A stretch of DNA of 64,000 bases. Origin: Delphinus delphis. Lineage: Eukaryota > Chordata > Mammalia > Artiodactyla > Delphinidae. Position 1 is the first letter of the stretch; each line of letters begins with the position of its first letter. The notes under the pieces were generated by a model. It was not told the origin of the DNA. It searched no databases and saw only the letters and a program-made list of their open reading frames with translations. The position numbers were made by a program, and so were the translations under genes. Below, in pieces: positions 1 to 12,400 of the stretch. The stretch is taken from assembly GCF_949987515.2 (NCBI RefSeq), contig NC_082694.2, positions 12,951,958 to 13,015,957 on the forward strand, read 5' to 3'.

Positions 1-1290
1 AACTGTATTGTAGAGCTACAATAATCAGTACACTGTGGTATTCGTGGAGGGGATAGAAATGTGAATCAGTGGGACAGAGATGTACCCACACATTTATGAC
101 CATCTGATTTTTGACAGAGGTGCAAAAGCAATTCAATAGAGGAAGGATAGAGTTTTCAACAAACGTTGGTGGAGCAGGTGGATAGCCACAGACCAAGAAA
201 ATGAACCTCAACATAAACCTCACCCCTTATACAGAACCGAACTCAAAATGGATTGTGGACTGAAATGTAAAATATAAAGTTATTTTTCAGAAAAAAATAA
301 GAGATAAAGCTAGGCAAAGAATTCTTAAACTTGATACTGAAAGTATAATCCATAATAGTAAAAACTGATCAGTTGAACCTTATCAAAATGAAAAACTTTT
401 GTTCTGTAAAGGACCCAACCACGAGGATGAAAAGACAAGCTACAGACTGGGAGAAAATACTTCCAAGCCTTATATCTGACAAAGGACTCATATGTAGACT
501 ATACAAACAATATTCAAAACTCAACAGTTAAAAAAGGGGGGGGATCCAATTAGAAAATGGGCAAAAGACAATGAAAACATATTCCATTGAAAAGGTTCTA
601 CAGATGAAAAATAAGTAAATGAAAAGATTTTCAATATCATTAACCATGAGGGAAATGCAGATTAAAACCACAACGAGCTATCACTGCACTCCTAAAATGG
701 CTAAAATAGGAAACGGTAACAACAGCAAATGCTGGCAAGGGTCAGGAGAAACTAGATCACCCTCCCAGTGCTAGTGGGGATTTAAATTGGTAGAGCCACT
801 CTGGAAAACAGTCTGGCAAGTTCTTATAAAACTAAACCTGAAATTATATGACCCAGCAACTCCACACGTGTGGGCATTTGTCCAGAGAAATGAAAACTTA
901 CCTTCACAAAAAACTTGTACCTGATTGTTCATAGCAGCTCTATTTGTAATAGCCCAAAATGGGAACAGCTCAACTGTCCTTCAACAAGTGAATGATTAAG
1001 CAAAGCGGGGTGAATTGATCCCATAGAATACTACCCAGTAATAAAAGAGAATGAACCGTTAATAAATACAACCCCTTGGAGGAATTTCCAGGGGAGTATC
1101 AGTGAAGAAAACAACTTCCAGGGATCACATATGTTGTAATTCTATTTATGTAACATTTTTGAAATGACAAAATTGTAGAAATGGAAAACGGATTAGCGGC
1201 TACCAGGGGTCGGGGAGTGGGGTGGGGGGAGGTACTCGTGGCTTTGAAAGGGCAATATGAGGATTCTGTGCAATAATGGAACTGTTCAGA
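1..1290 (+). mobile_element. L1 LINE 3' portion (5' end outside window)
   Basis: The text follows the end of L1 ORF2 and the region after it: 'GACCATCTGATTTTTGACAG' near 100, 'AAAATGGGCAAAAGACAATG' near 554, and the 'TCTGGAAAACAGTCTGGCAA' phrase near 800. All are on the + strand. No reading frame is intact. It lies in an intron of TTL. The subfamily cannot be assigned by eye. Confidence 0.75.
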
Positions 1291-2395
1291 ATTGGAGAAG
1301 ATATTTGCAAATCATATAAGGTACCTGTATCCAGGATATATAAAGACCTCTTATAACTCAGTAATAAAGACAAATAACCCATTAAGAAATGAGCAAAGAA
1401 TCTAAATAGACCTTTCTCAAAACAAACAAATGACATAAATAGCCAATAAGCATGTGAAAACATGCTCAACATTCCAAGTCATTAGAGAAATGCAAATCAA
1501 AACCATAATAACATACCACCTCCCTCACAGCCACTAGGATGGCTATAGTTAAGGCAGAATACAACATGTGTTGGCAAGGATGTGAAGAAATGGAGCTCTT
1601 GCCGCCCTTTGCTTATGGGAATGTAAAACGGTACAGCTATTACCAAACTATTTTGGAAAACAGTTTGGTAGTTCCTTAAAAAGTTAAACAGTTACCATAT
1701 GACCAACAATTCCACTCCTAGGTATATTTCCAAAAGAGTTGAAAACATGTCATATGTTTTCCTATGTTGAAAACATATGTTTTCCACATGAAAACTGCAG
1801 TACACATCTTCATAGCAGCATTATTCATGAGCCAAAGATATATGTATATGTATAACTGAATAACTTTGCTGTATACCTGAAACTAATACAACATTGTAGA
1901 TCAACTATACTCTAATATAAAATTTAAAAAAAAGAGCCAAACAACAGTGGAAACAACCCAAATGTCCATCAATTGATTGGACAAAATGTGATCTATCCAT
2001 ACAATGCAATATTTAGTCATAGGAAGGTGGAATGGCATATTGACACATGCTATAACATGGGTGAAGCTTAAAACGCTGTGTTAATGAAAGAAGCCAGACC
2101 AGAAAGGGCCCCATATTGTGTGTTTCCATTTATATGAAGCATCTAGAATAGGCAAACCCATAGAGACAGAAAGTGGGTTAGTAGTCCTCAGGAGCTAGTG
2201 TGAGGAAGGAATGGGGAGTAACTGCTTGATGGGTGTGGGGTTTGGGGGGAGGTGAAGAAAATGTCCTAAAATTAGATTGTAGTGATGGTTGCAAACCTCT
2301 TGAATATGCTAAACACCATTGAATTTTACACTTTACAAGGGTGAATTTTGTAGGATATAAACAATATCTCAGAGCTGATGCATCATTTATCTAAT
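1290..2395 (+). mobile_element. Second L1 LINE 3' portion
   Basis: The same phrases recur in the same order as in the preceding copy: 'AGAGAAATGCAAATCAAAAC' near 1483, 'TTTGGAAAACAGTTTGGTAG' near 1650, then the 3'UTR-like 'ATTTTACACTTTACAAGGGT' near 2323. This is therefore a second, independent, diverged L1 end in the same orientation. A short L1 tail is inserted into it at 1837-1933. Confidence 0.7.
1837..1933 (+). mobile_element. 5'-truncated L1 tail inserted in an L1
   Basis: About 97 bp of L1 3' end with an A-rich tail ('CAACTATACTCTAATATAAA', then A-run). It is flanked by the perfect 8 bp duplication GAGCCAAA (1829-1836 and 1934-1941). The host L1 text resumes after the second copy. Confidence 0.7.
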
Positions 2396-2399
2396 ATTG

Positions 2400-2870
2400 A
2401 TGGACACTTTCTATTGGAGTAGAGTTGCTTTGCAATGTTGAGTTAGTTGCAGGTGTACAGCAAAGTGAGTCAGTTATACATATACATATATCCACTCTTT
2501 TTTTAGATTCTTTTCCCACATAGGGCATTACAGAGTATTGAGCAGAGTTCCCTGCGCTCTACAATAGGTCGTTATTATCTATTTTATATATAGCAGTGTG
2601 TATATGTCAATCCCAATCTCCCAATGTATCCCTCTCCCCGCCCTTTCACCCCTGGTAACCATAAGATTGTTTTCTACATCTGTGACTCTATTTCTCTTTT
2701 GTAAATAAGTTCATTTGTACCATTTTTTTAGATTCCACATGCAAGCGATATCATATGATATTTCTCTTTCTCTGAAGTAAGTCTGACTTCCTTCACTCAG
2801 TATGACAATCTCTAGGTTGAGGGACACTTTAAATGTATCCAGTTTTTTCTAATACAACGCTGCAGGAATG
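2400..2870 (-). mobile_element. L1 3' end, antisense
   Basis: The antisense of the artiodactyl/cetacean L1 3' end is readable: 'GGTGTACAGCAAAGTGAGTC' near 2452 and 'GAGTTCCCTGCGCTCTACAA' near 2545. It then continues through 'AACCATAAGATTGTTTTCTA'. Non-coding intronic sequence of TTL. Confidence 0.7.
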
Positions 2871-3300
2871 TTCTTGTACATTTGTCTTTCTGCCCTAACC
2901 ACCTGATGTTTCTACTAGATATAGTGTTTCCAGTCGGTTTATTGGTCATAAGCAGCATACGGCCTTTACTGTGGTAGCCAGTGACCAAAAGTAGAGCGGC
3001 CTTTATTTATGGTGCTTAGACCCTTTGAATATCCATAAAAATGAAATTTCATGGAGGCTGCCATGACAGTGTTTACAATCCTACATGGAGAGAGGGTTGG
3101 ATAACCCTTGGTGCTTTTGTGGGGAGAGGGGAGAGTGAGAGAGATGGAAGGAGGGAAAGGATGGAGAATGAAAAGCGAGTCGGCCAGTAACAGCCTCCTG
3201 TCGGTTTTTACCTGCTGTCAGAATTTGCTTTCTGGCTTTGCAGAGAGCTTTTCCTCTTGGAGTGAACTGGACTGATTATGGTTTGCTTTTGCCCTGTTAG

Positions 3301-3436
3301 GTGAAGGCATCCTCATCTCCTCGGACGCTGCGGAGCTGCTGGATTTCATAGACAACCAGGGCCAGGTGCACGTGATCCAGAAATACCTTGAGCGCCCCCT
3401 GCTGCTGGAGCCAGGCCATCGCAAGTTTGACATCCG
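3301..3436 (+). CDS. TTL: TTL exon: EGILISS...KFDIR segment
   Basis: The acceptor is ...GCCCTGTTAG before 3301 and the donor is CCG|GTAATG at 3437. The exon starts with the last two bases of a Gly codon and ends two bases into an Arg codon. It encodes [20 protein letters not shown] through KFDI, part of the central ATP-grasp region. Confidence 0.96.
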
Positions 3437-6400
3437 GTAATGCTTCCGCGTCTGGAGTTTTTGTTTTACAAATCTGGAAAAAATGCCGTGGTGTGTGATG
3501 CGGAGGGTGACATGGATTATAGGGAAGTATTGGACTTCGTTTAATGTTCCCCAAGTTGAGTGCAGCTGAACAGAACCGAGCTTCTGTTTTTCTTTCACTC
3601 TTTCTCTTGTCTTTCTAGAAAATGTTATTAAGATGATGAATTTTCTTTTTTTTAAGTATTCTCTTTAATGAAGATGACTTGTGGATCCAAAGAAAGGATA
3701 TCAGTGTGTGGGGCTTGCTTTATGAAAGCAGCAGAGAGATATGCATAGAACACCTAATACAGCCACAGCAGATCAGGTGATCCTGCCAAAGAGCACGTCC
3801 TCACTTTATTATCCGTGTCCCACTTTTTAAGGTTTTCGTGAACACACCTCAGGGGTTTGGACTTTACCTTTGCGAGCAAAGGGCCTGCAAGGAGAAGGAG
3901 GTTGCATGGTGCTTTCACAAGCTGAAAGCCCTGCCCCAGCTTGCCCTGAACCTTGCTGTCCTCTCCCCATCCAGGACTCTTAGTCACTTAGGTGCCTTCA
4001 CGTTGACTTGCTGCTTCTCGAACACCAGGGCTGTCAGATCAGCTTCAGCAGAAAGTCTTCTTAAGATAACTAAAAGAGCAAACATGGCAACTGGAGGTTT
4101 CATAGATTAACCGTAAAAACCAAGCCACTCAGATCTCTTCGAAATACTGTATCTTTTGAATGGACCAAAGTCTCCTTGTCAGTTACGGTGAAATGTTTTC
4201 TTTGCCTCATCATGGTGGTAATCCACTGTCTTGGCTAACTGGCATGACTTGCCTTGTATATATATTTTTTATTAATTTTTTCTGGAGTATAGTTGCTTTA
4301 CAATGTTGTTACGGCATGCCTCGTATAATTTTAGAACATACCTCCTTCCTCTGTTTCCTCCCAGAGAAATCAAGGTGTGGGGATGATCTATATAATATGC
4401 AGAAACTTTGGGTAACTTGAATATTTTATTGACTTGCAGAAGCTGGGTCTTGGTGGATCATCAATATAATATCTACCTCTATAGAGAGGGTGTACTTCGG
4501 ACTGCTTCAGAACCGTATCATGTGGATAATTTCCAAGATAAGACTTGCCATTTGACTAATCACTGCATTCAAAAGGAGTACTCAAAGAACTATGGGAAGT
4601 ATGAGGAAGGGAACGAAATGTTCTTTGAGGAGTTCAATCGGTACCTAACAAGTGCTTTGAACATCACCCTGGAAAGTAGTATCTTACTACAAATCAAACA
4701 TATAATAAGGTAACTTATTCCTATCTCTTTCGGTTAAATGTGTCTTAAAGGAGCTTTGGGAGTTTGTGCCTTTCAAGGAATGATTCCATTTACATTGTCT
4801 AAGAACAAAAATTATTTGTTATATCCCTTTATTATCCTTTTAATATCTATAGGATCTGTAATGCTGTCACTTTTTTTTAATCCTTACGTTGGTAATTACC
4901 TCATGTTGGTAGTTTATATCTTCTGTCTTTCACTTGGACAGATTGGTTAGAGGCTTATCAGTTTTATTCATCTCTTGTAAAAGTCAGCTTTTGGCTTTAT
5001 AGATTTTCTTTGTTGTTTCTGTTTTCAGTTTCTTTGATTTCTGTTCTTAATTATTTTCATCCTTCCGCTTTTGGGAGGTTTGATTTGCTTTTCTTTTTCT
5101 AGTTTCCTTAAAGTGCAAGGTTAGATCATTGATTGGAGAGATTTATTTTTTTATAAAATATAAGCATTTAAGGCCATCAGTTTTCTTATAAGTACTCGTT
5201 CGCTGCATCCCACAGATTTTGCTATGTCATGTTTTTGTTTTCATTTTATTTTTATTTTTAAAAATTTTTGTTTATTTTTGGCTGCTTTGGGTCTTTGTTG
5301 CTACACATGGGCTTTCTCTAGTTGTGGCGAGTGGGGGCTACTCTTTTTTGTTTGTTTGTTTGTTTTGTTTTGTTTTGTTTTGTTTGTAGTATTTGGGCTT
5401 CTCACTGTTGCGGCCTCTCCCATTGCGGAGCACAGGCTCAGAGGCCCAGCCGCTCTGCGGCATGTGGGATCTTCCCGGACCGGCGCACGAACCCGTGTCC
5501 CCTGCATCGGCAGGCGGACTCTCAACCACTGCGCCACCAGGGAAGCCCTTTTTTTTTTTTTTGTATTTTTGGGGGCTACTCTGTTGCGGTGAGCGGGCTT
5601 CTCATTGTGGTGGCTTCTCTTGTTGTGGAGCACAGACTCTAGGTGCGCAGGCTCAGTAGTTGCGGCTCTCAGGCTCAAGAGCGCAGGCTCAGTAGTTGGG
5701 GTGCGCGGGCTTAGTTGCTCTGCGGCATGTGAGATCTTCCCAGACCAGGGCTCGAGCCCATGTCCTCTGCATTGGCAGGTGGATTCTTAACCACCGCACC
5801 ACCAGGGAAGACTGTTTTCATTTTATTAAAATATTTTCTAGTTTTCCTTGTGACTTCATCTTTGACTGGTGTTATTTAGAAATTTTTGCTTAATCGCCAG
5901 ATATTTGGGGATTTTCCAGGCATTTTAATTTCTTTATGGTCCAAGAAAATACTTTGTATGGTTTTACATCTTTAAAATTTGTTAAAGTTTGTTTCATGGC
6001 CCAGAATATGGTCCATCTTAGTGAATGTTCCACATGCACTAAAAATAATGTTTATTCTGCTATAGCTGGGCAGAGTGTTCTATAAATGTGCTTTAGGCAA
6101 AGGTGGTTGGTAGTGTTGTTCAAGTCTTTCGCATCCTCGATCATTTTCTGTTCTACTTGTCCTGTACATTATTGAAAGGTAAACTATTGACGTCTCCAAG
6201 TATAATTATGGATTTATCTATGTCTCCTTTTAGTTGTTTTTTTCTTTTTTAAATAAATGTATTTATTTATTTTTTGGCTGCATTGGGTCTGCTCTGCTGC
6301 ACGTGGGCTTTCTGGAGTGGTGAGTGGGGGCTGCTCTTCGTTGCAGTGTGCGGGCTTCTCGTTGCAGTGGTTTCTCTTGTCGTGGAGCACAGGCTCTAGG

Positions 6401-9400
6401 TGCACGGGCTTCGGTAGTTGTGGCACTCAGGCTCAGTAGTTGTGGTGCACGGGCTTAGTTGCTCCACAGCACGTGGGATCTTCCTGGACCAGGGCTCAAA
6501 CCCATGTCCCCTGCCTTGGCAGGTGGATTTTTAACCACTGTGCCACCAGGGAAGCCCCTCCTTTTAGTTTTATTAGCTTTTTGCTTCGTACATTGTGAAG
6601 ATCTGTTGTCAGGTGCATATGCATTTAGAATTGTTATCTCTTTGAGGGCAATTGACCTCTTTATCATTATGTAGTTTCTGTCTTTATCTCTGGTAATATT
6701 TCTTATTTTGAAGTCTATTTTGTCTGGTATTAATACAGCCACTCCAGCTTTCTTTTGATTAATGGTATGTCTCTTTCCATCCCTTTACCCTTCTTCTCTG
6801 TTCTATTCTATATTTAAAATGGGCTTTTGGTAGACATCACATCATTGGATTTTGTTTTCTTTTGTTTTTAATCCAATATATCATCTCTGGTTTTTTTTTA
6901 ATTTAATTTTATTTCTTTTTTTATACAGCAGGTTCTTATTAGTCATCAATTTTACACACATCAGTATATACATGTCAATCCCAATTGCCCAATTCATCAT
7001 CATCTGTTTTTTAATTGTTGTGTTTATACCATTTAAATTTAAAGTAATTACTGACTTGATGGGATTTATGTCTACCATTGTATTATTCATTGTCTGTCCC
7101 TTCTTTTTTGTTTGTTTGTTTTTCCTTTCCCTGTTTCCTGCCTTCTTTTGAATTATTTGAACTTTTTTAGAGTTCCATTTTAATTTTTCCACTGAGTATT
7201 TGGCTGTCTCTCTTTGTATTTTTGTTTGTCTGTTTGTTTTAGTGGTTACTCCAGGGTTTATTATACACATACTTAATATATGATAGATTGTCAGGTTGGA
7301 TTAAAAAATAAAAAAAGACCAAACTATACGCTCTCTACAAGAAACGCACTTTAAATATAAAGGGAGAAAACTAAGCTTTTACATTTACCCAGATATTTGC
7401 AGTTTCCTTTGCTCTTCCTTCAGTCCTCAAGTTCCAAGTTTCATTTCCCTTCAGACTTCAGCATTTCTTCTAGAGCAGTTCTGCTGGTGATAAGTCCTCT
7501 TAATTTTCCGTCATCTGAGAATGTCTTTAGTTTACCTTATTCCTGAAGGATTTTTTTCACTGGAGTTACACAAATATAATGTCAAGCAAAAAATTACAAA
7601 TTGGTCCTGTTCATATAAATTGAAAAACAAGCAAAACTAAGTAATACGTTATTTGGAGGAATGTACACATGTGGTAAAAATCTAGAGAGAAACAAAGTAA
7701 TGATAAACACAAAATTCAAAACAGTGGTTAACTCTGGAGGGGAAGCGGGAGGGACCCAAGGAGGGGGTTTAAAGGTATTGAATTGTAAGTATATGGGTAG
7801 TCATTAGTGCTACATATATTTTAAAATCACAAGTCATTATTTTTGTTATTTGTATAGTTAATATCCTGTTAGATTCCCCCATACATTTTAACCCTTCATG
7901 ACCCCAGGTCACTAGTACATATGACTGTCCTTTCCCCACTGCGTTTTGGTGTGCCTTTGTTATAAATCAGGTGGCCGTTTATGTGAGAGTCTGTTCCTGG
8001 GATCTCTGTTCTGTGCCGTGGTCTGTTTATCTGCCCTGTCGTTACCACCCTGTCATGATGACTGAGCCTTTTTCCTTAATGTATTCTTACACAGAGTCTA
8101 ACAGAATAATTACGGGGCTCAGAGTTCCATCTCTTCAGGGATTATATGTGGTTAGAATTCTGACACCAGATAAGTCAAGTATACTGAAGAAAGAATTCAT
8201 ATTTTAGGCAGAAGGTTTATTTGATATTTGATATACCCCCTCCTCCTCATTGTTCTGCACTTCAGAGAGCGTTGCTACTTTGGTGCCATTAACGCTCCTC
8301 ACGGCTCTCATGTTCCTTTTTTCCCCAGCTAGCTTCCCCCAAACTTCCCACTCCAGCTGAAAAAAAAGATGTACTATATAAAGTCTCTGATGATGAAAAG
8401 AAATTCTTTAAAGTGAATTATTAACTTGAACTCCCAGCAGATAAAACAATATTTCGTTTTGACTTGGTTCTTGCTTTCAGTTTTTCCTGTAAGTGTTGGA
8501 GTGTAATGTTTCTTTCCATTTTTATCCTTCAGTGTTGTTGGTTTTGTTTTGTTTTTTAATCATGAGCACCTATTAAATTAAAACTTTTTTCTAAATTATA
8601 TTTTAAAGGGCATTTTAATAAAAACAAAAGTTAAAGGTATTCTCTCGTAGAATAGAGATGAAATATAGAAAAAAATGTGATGTGTGGCTTGCAGGTTAGG
8701 GATGAATGGGAAAAGAAATTTTTATTCCAATTGGTTCTTAAGTGACTAACTGTCCAAAGTGATTTTGAAAGGTTTAAACACATCTATAGAAAATTTTTCC
8801 TCTTCGAGGAAAAAAGGAGGAAACTGATGCTTGGGGTGGAGGGAGGTTGAGGGGAGCAAGACCCTGGTGCCAAGTTCACAGAAGCCTCAGTTCTTCTTTT
8901 AAAGTCATAAGCCAAAAGCTACTTATAAGGACACGTCTTTTTTCTTTTTGGCCATACGGCACGTGGGATCTTAGTTCCCCAACCAGGGATCAAACCCGCG
9001 CCCTCTGCATTGGGGGTGCGGAGTCTTAACCACTGGACCGCCAGCGAAGTCCACTTCTATTTCTTCTTCCCCTTCCCCTTCTTCTTCTTCTTTTTTTTTT
9101 TTTTTTAGGACACATCTTTTTTCTTCTAAATATACAGCTGTGTAGAAGGACAGCTATCTCTGGTAATCTTAGAGTCATCATAACATATATTGCATTTACT
9201 AAGAGAAATATTTTGCCCCAACATCTAGTTGAGGGAAAAATCAGTGAAGAGAGCTTCATAAAACAGAAATGGCCTAGGTTTTTTCTAGGATGGTTGTACT
9301 AGATAACAGTTCTTTATTATTCATAAACAATAGATTCATGATTATCGTAATTAATGATAAACTCATAAAATATGCTTACATTTATTAGATGCTTCCTAGC

Positions 9401-12400
9401 TACCAGAAGTCATGCCAAGTTCCTTATGTAATTATGTCATTGAACCATCTCAGCACTGGGAGTAAGTATTATTTTTACCCCAACTTTACGGACAATGAAG
9501 TCAACACTTGGCTTAAAGAGGTTAAAAAACTTGTCCGAGCTTCTGGCTTCAGCAGCCTGACCTCAGGCATCATGTACTTTTCCATTATGTCTCTGAGATT
9601 CACTTTCAGCTTTTCTGCGTCACTAAAATCCTCCAATTTTTGCGAACAGTAGTTGATCCGAATATTAAATCCTATTCTGTATGTCAGTATCTTGTTTCAT
9701 TATATAAAGCTTTAAAAGCAACTATTTGACACTTGAACTGGAGCTAGTGAAAGAAATGAACGGAGTCAGCATTCTTTTTGCAAATTCTGCTCATCACTAA
9801 ATGGTGGTCCATTCTTTTAATATAGCAAAACTACGTAGAAATGTTTTGCTTATTATTATTATTATTTTTTGGTTTGTTTTGCTTATTATAAACATATGTG
9901 ACAGCAGTCCACCTGTTGGAGGAGTCCACGTTTGTAGGGACCACGGTGACTCAGCACTTGCTGGGAAAGCAGCCACTACTTGTAAGAACAAGAGTGATGG
10001 CAGAGTTTTCTAACAAATAACTCACATCATCTTGAATAATCTATTGGTAATGCATTTAAAAAAGAGAATTAAGGCAAAGCCTAATTTTCATCAGCACATT
10101 CGACATAAAACCATCCAAGCACCTCTCTCTCCCAGTGGTCCTTCTCCCTGGACCACCCCATCCTCAGTGAGCGCCCCCTCTGCCCTGCAGGAGCTGCCTC
10201 ATGAGCGTGGAGCCCGCCATCAGCACCCGACACCTCCCTTACCAGAGCTTCCAGCTCTTCGGCTTCGACTTCATGGTGGATGAGGAGATGAAGGTCTGGC
10301 TCATTGAAGTCAACGGCGCCCCTGCTTGTGCTCAGTAAGCCCGAACACCACTGGGTTTTTGTCTGTTTGTTTGCTTTTATCTAAAATGAGGTTTAATGCA
10401 TTTCATGCAGTTTGAAGTCCGTGCAGCAAAGGAGACTAGCACGATCTTTAATGCATTTAAAAATAAGGGCTTCCCTGGTGGCGCAGTGGTTGAGAGTCCG
10501 CCTGCCGGTGCAGGGGACACGGGTTCGTGCCCCGCTCCAGGAAGATCCCACAGCCGCGGAGCAACTAAGCCCGTGAGTCATGGCCGCTGAGCCTGCGCGT
10601 CCGGAGCCTGTGCTCCGCAACGGGAGAGGCCACAGCAGTGAGAGGCCCACGTACTGCAAAAAAAAAAAAATTAATTAATTAATTAAAAAAAATTAAATTA
10701 AAAACGTGGGGTGGGAGGCAAATACACAAAGTCCTAGTCTCCTTGAGTCCCTGGAAGAGAAGGATTTGGGTTAAAATGCGTGGGAAGTTAGTTCTGCAGG
10801 GGGAGTAGTCTGTCTTGGCAAGGTGGTGAGCTCCTGTTACCTGGGTGTCCAACCACTGACCCTTTGAGTGCCGTCAAGGAGGATGTACCAGCGACGGGAG
10901 GGCTTTGGGAGGACCCCGGCCAGCAGGGGGCTTTGCTGAGTCATTTCTTATCCCTTTTCCTCCCTGTATATGTTGAGCACTTAGCACCTGTGGGTGGTGG
11001 ATGCCGTGAGAGTTCTAAACAAAGCTGGTAATACCAGCAGCGACCCTCTCCCGTGACAAGGTGATGAGTCAGCCGCGTCCTGTGAGTCAGGGAGAAAGTG
11101 ATGACCAAGCAGTTCAGAGGCTCCCTGGGCAGGAAGTGGTCTGAGAAGGTACCATGGACATCGTGGAGCTGAGGCTGGGGTGTAAGAGGAGAGTGTCATG
11201 TGTGCTAAGGGGGCGGGAACCCAGAATCCAGTGGGACCTTGCTCTGGGCCAGGCTCTAGGGGAGATGCACAGATGAACAGACCCTGCCCTCGGGGAACTT
11301 CTGTTCCTCCTGGGAGGAACCTGGCTGCAGCGTGGCATGAGTGTCGGGGGTGAGGAAAGTTGAGGGTGAAAAGGTGAGTTGGGGCCCCACTGTGGGAGGC
11401 CTTACGTGTAAGGGAGTCATTTGGACTTCATCCTCAAAGGCTGTTGGTTCCTCTGAGGATCCACATTCATTAGTGTCAAGACCCTTTCACGGTTCCCCAC
11501 GTCCACGTCTTGGAGAAATTGAGGTGTGATCTTCCGACGGCGTAGGAAAAAGGCCTGCACCTCCAAGGGGCAGTGTTAACACATAAGCAGTTCTCTCATC
11601 TGCCACCTGCTTCGTGGCTGTGACCTGGCAGCTGGGATTCCGTCTCATTCATCCTTGCCTGCCACTAACGAATACCTGTTAGATACCCCTAACCCGCCAG
11701 GCCCCGGACTGGGCTCTGGGTCACAGTCGTGAGCAGAGAGACCCGGGCCCCGCCCTCAGTGGAGGGCGACTGGGCGAGACAAAGGACAAGACAAATATAG
11801 ATTACAAACTGGGACACACCCTTTCATAGGGTAAGAGATGTTAGAAGGTAATATAATTGAGCAAAAAGTCCCCCTGGGAGGTGATGTTTGGAACCAAGAT
11901 CTGAAGGAGAAAGGAAAGTTAAGGAGACCCAGGGTGGAGGAGAGCAGAATGTTTCACATCCTCCCTTCCCCAGGTCCACAGGGGTGTCCATCTTCTCCCG
12001 TCCTTCCTGTCAGAGGTTTGTCCCTTCCTTGTGCTCTGGACCCGATCCCCTCCCTCCAGGCAAGAGGGCGGGTTGAGGATGCCTCCCTCATCTGCTTTCT
12101 CCCTCTTGGCTACCTCGTTCCCACCAGCCTGTGGCGCTCAGCACATTTCCCCAGCAATTAGGAAAAGCCCTCCTCTGAGGCCCCGCCCTGCTCCCGGGAC
12201 CACCCCCTCCCTGCTCCCTCCACAGCCACACTTCTGGAGAAGCCATACGTGCACACGCTGTCTCCTTGTCCTCAGTCCGCATCCACGCTCTGGTCCACTC
12301 CGGGCTGCCTCGCATCCCGGCCGCTGCACAGAAACTGCTCTTTCCAGGTCCCCAGCCAAGCCCATATTGCACTCCAGGATTTTAAAACCAGCAAATGATG

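Larger units (their letters stand above)
4830..7560 (-). mobile_element. L1 ORF2-region copy, antisense, with nested SINEs
   Basis: The + strand is the reverse complement of L1 ORF2. Diagnostic phrases are 'CTTGTAAAAGTCAGCTTTTG' near 4975, 'TCTTTGACTGGTGTTATTTA' near 5859, 'TCTGTTGTCAGGTGCATATG' near 6602 and 'CAGCCACTCCAGCTTTC' near 6737. The element is split by SINEs at 5251-5812 (itself nested) and 6236-6557. An L1 3'-like phrase (~6905-7005) may be a further insertion. No open frame of useful length remains. Confidence 0.75.

Noticed and set aside
5301..5678. Recurrent frames of 60-130 codons over SINEs throughout the window (e.g. [39 protein letters not shown])
   Set aside because: These are translations of the CHR SINE body in different frames, repeated wherever a SINE occurs.
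8330..8423. Short lysine-rich open stretch resembling coding sequence
   Set aside because: Too short, no recognised family, no splice sites. It may be a pseudogene scrap but cannot be supported.
10467..10560. tRNA-like A/B boxes in SINE heads
   Set aside because: These are SINE promoters derived from tRNA-Glu, not functional tRNA genes. No clover-leaf with a proper anticodon arm and acceptor pairing was found.
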